DNA of 23,484 nt from JBCBTD01 sp039818825. Lineage in GTDB: Bacteria > Pseudomonadota > Alphaproteobacteria > Geminicoccales > Geminicoccaceae. The notes under the pieces were generated by a model that made no database searches, was not told the origin of the DNA, and was given only the letters and a program-made list of their open reading frames with translations. The translations under genes and the position numbers were made by a program. The stretch's first letter is position 1. Each line of letters opens with the position of its first letter. The stretch covers positions 1-23,484 of the forward strand of contig JBCBTD010000061.1 of NCBI GenBank assembly GCA_039818825.1, read 5' to 3'. Positions 21,405-23,484 of the stretch are shown one piece after another.

Positions 21405-22202
21405 TCAACCGGCCAACTCGTTCAACACCTGCGCATGGAGCGCCGCGTCGCCCGCGGCGACGATCCGTCCGTCGCTGTCCAAATCCAGAGGCTGCCCCGT
21501 CCAATCCGTGACGATGCCGCCGGCCCCGGCGACGACCGGTGCGACGGCGCAATAGTCGAAGGTCTTCAGTCCGGTTTCGACGACGACATCGAGGGCGCCA
21601 GCAGCCACCAAGCCATAGGCATAGCCATCGCCGCCCCAGCTCAGGCTGGCTGCCGCCCGCTGCACCCGCCCGAACGCGGCGCGGTCGGCAGCGGTCTCGA
21701 ACTGCTCCGGGGCCGTTGCAGAGATGACCGCCGCCGCCAAGCCACGGCCTCGCCTGGTCGTGATCGGTTCGCCGTTCAGGGTGGTGCCGCCATCCTGTCC
21801 GACCCAACGCTCGCCGATGAACGGCTGATCGATGATACCCAGCACCGGACGGCCCGCGATCACCAGGGCCACCAGGGTGGTGAAGGTCGGTTTTCCCGCG
21901 ACGAAGGCGCGCGTGCCATCGATCGGGTCGAGCACCCAAAGCCGATCGCCGGCCGCCGCGACCGGGTCGAACTCTTCGCCGAGCACGCCGTCGTCCGGGC
22001 GTTCTTCACTGATCAGTCCCCGCATTGCGGTTTCTGCCGCCCGGTCGGCAACGGTCACCGGGCTGTCGTCGTCCTTGAGATCCAGACCGGCAAGCCGCCG
22101 GAAGTGGGGGCGGATCGCGGCGCCGGCGGCATCGGCCAAACGCTGCGCAAAGGCGACGTCTGCCGCGGACGGCAGGCTCGGATGCGGCGCTTCGGCGCTC
22201 AC
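21405..22202 (-). CDS. hisN: Histidinol-phosphatase, inositol-monophosphatase family (HisN type)
   Basis: A 265-residue Mg2+-dependent phosphatase. Metal-binding motifs are GEE at 75-77 and DPIDGT at 92-97, and a C-terminal FDYCAVAPVVAGAGG block replaces the usual WDxAA. The run RAFVAGKPTFTTL and the GIIDQPFIGERW stretch are typical of HisN rather than of inositol monophosphatase proper. The likely reaction is L-histidinol phosphate to histidinol in histidine synthesis. The start is GTG at 22200-22202, overlapping the cytochrome c stop as GTGA. The longer open frame upstream is antisense-like low-complexity sequence. It lies between the cytochrome gene and yejA with no other his genes nearby. 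Assignment to HisN over a generic family member is by motif memory. Confidence 0.88.
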   Translation of the reverse strand: MSAEAPHPSLPSAADVAFAQRLADAAGAAIRPHFRRLAGLDLKDDDSPVTVADRAAETAMRGLISEERPDDGVLGEEFDPVAAAGDRLWVLDPIDGTRAFVAGKPTFTTLVALVIAGRPVLGIIDQPFIGERWVGQDGGTTLNGEPITTRRGRGLAAAVISATAPEQFETAADRAAFGRVQRAAASLSWGGDGYAYGLVAAGALDVVVETGLKTFDYCAVAPVVAGAGGIVTDWTGQPLDLDSDGRIVAAGDAALHAQVLNELAG

Positions 22203-22807
22203 CGGCCCTGGCTCGGCTCCTCGGCCGGGGCAGCTTCTGCCGGCGGCGCATCGGCTTCGCCAGCCGCCGGATCGGGGAGCGGCAGCGGGTCGTCGGCGAG
22301 GGAGCGTAGATAGGCGATCACGTCCGCGCGGTCCTCGGCATCGGCGAGGCCGTTGTACGACATCGCCGTCCCTGGAGCCCACCCCCGCGGGTCGGCCAGG
22401 AAACCGTTCAACGCTTCGTAGTCCCACGCCCCACCATGGCCGCTGAGCGCGTCGGAGAAGCCGAAGCCTTCATAGGCGCCGATGTCGCGGCCAACGACGC
22501 CCCAGAGATTGGGGCCCACCCGGCTGGGCCCGCCGGCGTCGACCGTATGGCACGCCCCGCAGGCGCGGAAGGCGCGAGCGCCATCGTCAGCGGAGGCGGC
22601 GGCAAGCAGCACCGGCAGGGGCTCCTCGGCCGGCGCGTCCTCGACCGCAGCGACATCGGTCTCGCCGCTCGCGGCCACCGGATAGGCGTTCTCGATCAAC
22701 TCTTCCGGATCGTAGAGCAGGCTACCGATCACGCCCGAGCCAACCATCACGATGCCGGCGGTGAGAACCGCGCCGATCACCTTGTTCGCTTCGAGCGATC
22801 CTGCCAT
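22199..22807 (-). CDS. Membrane-anchored c-type cytochrome (CycM-like)
   Basis: A 202-residue protein. An uncleaved N-terminal helix (~9-31) anchors it in the inner membrane. An acidic Ala/Pro/Glu linker (~50-70) leads to a class I cytochrome c domain facing the periplasm. Haem is bound by CGACH (83-87, His87 axial), and GTAMSYNG supplies the sixth ligand Met149. VGPNLWGVVGR is the conserved loop of the mitochondrial-like cytochrome c552/CycM group. The C-terminus is another Ala/Pro/Glu tail of about 30 residues. The likely role is electron transfer from the bc1 complex to an oxidase. GAGAGGA sits just before the ATG. It is divergent from kdsB and translationally overlapped with hisN. From memory, cytochrome c beside kdsB recurs in alphaproteobacteria. 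Confidence 0.93.
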   Translation of the reverse strand: MAGSLEANKVIGAVLTAGIVMVGSGVIGSLLYDPEELIENAYPVAASGETDVAAVEDAPAEEPLPVLLAAASADDGARAFRACGACHTVDAGGPSRVGPNLWGVVGRDIGAYEGFGFSDALSGHGGAWDYEALNGFLADPRGWAPGTAMSYNGLADAEDRADVIAYLRSLADDPLPLPDPAAGEADAPPAEAAPAEEPSQGR

Positions 22808-22952
22808 CTTTCCTCTCTCGGTCTTCGCCGCGACCGGCCCTAGCCGCGCGTTTTTCGAGGTCGTGCTTGGGAGCCGGGCCTCGGCGAGTCAACTGAGCAC
22901 AACGTCGTCTGACGACTGGATCCCTCGTAGCCCTTGGCCGGTGCCACCGCGC

Positions 22953-23484
22953 ATGCCTCCAACGCCCGCCGTTCTCGTCGTCGTTCCGGCCCGCCTTGCG
23001 GCAACTCGTCTCCCGAGGAAGCCGCTCTTGGACATCGCGGGCGAGCCGATGGTCCTGCACGTGCTGCGCCGAGCGGAGGAAGCCGGCATCGGTCCTGCGG
23101 TGGTCGCTGCCGCCGATCCCGAGATCGCGTTCGCCGTTGAGGCGGCCGGTGGGCAAGCGGTCCTGACGGACCCCGAGCTACCTTCCGGTACCGATCGGGT
23201 TTTGGCAGCGGTCGACGAGCTGGATCCTGGGCGGACCGTGGACTTCGTCGTCAATCTGCAAGGTGACATGCCCGAAATCGACCCGAGCTACGTCGCACTC
23301 GCCTTGGCACCAGTGATCGAGGACGGCTGCGACATCGGCACGCTGGTGGTTGCGACGGAAGACCCCCGCGAGCGTGACGACCCGAGTTGCGTAAAGGCCG
23401 TGGTCAGCTTCGAGGACAAGGCCGAGACCCGCGGCCTGGCGCTCTACTTCACGCGCAGCCCGGCACCCAGCGGCGCCGGGCCGT
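22953..23484 (+). CDS. kdsB: 3-deoxy-manno-octulosonate cytidylyltransferase (CMP-KDO synthetase), 5' part
   Basis: The frame runs open to the window end, giving 177 of about 250 residues. It activates KDO with CTP for LPS inner-core synthesis. Family signatures are the N-terminal nucleotide-binding VVVPARLAATRLPRKPL (consensus PARxxSTRLPxKPL), ELPSGTDRV and VNLQGDMPEIDP. The start is ATG at 22953; an in-frame GTG at 22941 would add four residues. No strong Shine-Dalgarno precedes either. It is divergent from the cytochrome c gene across about 145 bases, in which I could not pick a convincing promoter. In several alphaproteobacteria prephenate dehydratase (pheA) follows kdsB; that would lie outside the window. 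Confidence 0.95.
   Translation, partial: MPPTPAVLVVVPARLAATRLPRKPLLDIAGEPMVLHVLRRAEEAGIGPAVVAAADPEIAFAVEAAGGQAVLTDPELPSGTDRVLAAVDELDPGRTVDFVVNLQGDMPEIDPSYVALALAPVIEDGCDIGTLVVATEDPRERDDPSCVKAVVSFEDKAETRGLALYFTRSPAPSGAGP

Overview
The window is GC-rich (roughly two thirds G+C by eye), gene-dense bacterial chromosome. No phage, transposon, integron, CRISPR array or rRNA is visible. KDO-type LPS synthesis (kdsB), alphaproteobacterial-style YejABEF, a HisN of the inositol-monophosphatase type, a membrane-anchored cytochrome c next to kdsB, and the molybdenum hydroxylase / isovaleryl-CoA dehydrogenase repertoire point to an alphaproteobacterium, perhaps near Rhodospirillales/Geminicoccales. The order-level placement is inference.

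Layout. (1) 1-1274, plus strand: the 3' end of a CoxL/xanthine-dehydrogenase-type molybdopterin subunit, then a small lipoprotein. (2) 1412-3634: NAD kinase (minus) divergent from moaA (plus, TTG start fixed by a strong Shine-Dalgarno); moaA converges on a single-domain Hpt phosphotransfer protein (minus). (3) 3847-8327, plus: bifunctional NAD(P)HX epimerase/dehydratase, then a 954-residue PAS-GGDEF-EAL protein. (4) 8352-9635, minus: exported pentapeptide-repeat protein behind lipB; then tRNA-Leu(GAG) on plus. (5) 9899-13914, plus: mgtE, isovaleryl-CoA dehydrogenase, a tiny SD-led ORF and a membrane class III nucleotide cyclase. (6) 13890-22807, all minus: read 5' to 3', cytochrome c, hisN, yejA, yejB, yejE, yejF, Na/Pi cotransporter. 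Several junctions overlap by 4 bases (GTGA, TTGA, ATGA), so this looks like one co-oriented block, with YejABEF as its core. (7) 22953-end, plus: 5' part of kdsB, divergent from the cytochrome gene.

Functional themes are housekeeping: molybdenum cofactor and a molybdoenzyme, NADP synthesis and NAD(P)H repair, lipoylation, Mg2+ and phosphate transport, leucine catabolism, oligopeptide import and LPS precursor synthesis. Signalling genes (Hpt, c-di-GMP enzyme, nucleotide cyclase) are interspersed.

I do not see a clearly undescribed multi-gene system. The points most worth a second look are local. The cyclase has Thr where the purine-specifying Lys is expected. Both the cyclase and the GGDEF-EAL gene lack a good ribosome site of their own, and each sits directly behind a very short ORF. 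The exported pentapeptide-repeat protein has cysteine pairs at both ends of its repeat. The GGDEF-EAL protein has a long divergent PAS-like N-terminus. No gene-free stretch exceeds about 300 bases; the largest are 554-779, 3635-3846, 12467-12636 (apart from the tiny ORF) and 22808-22952.
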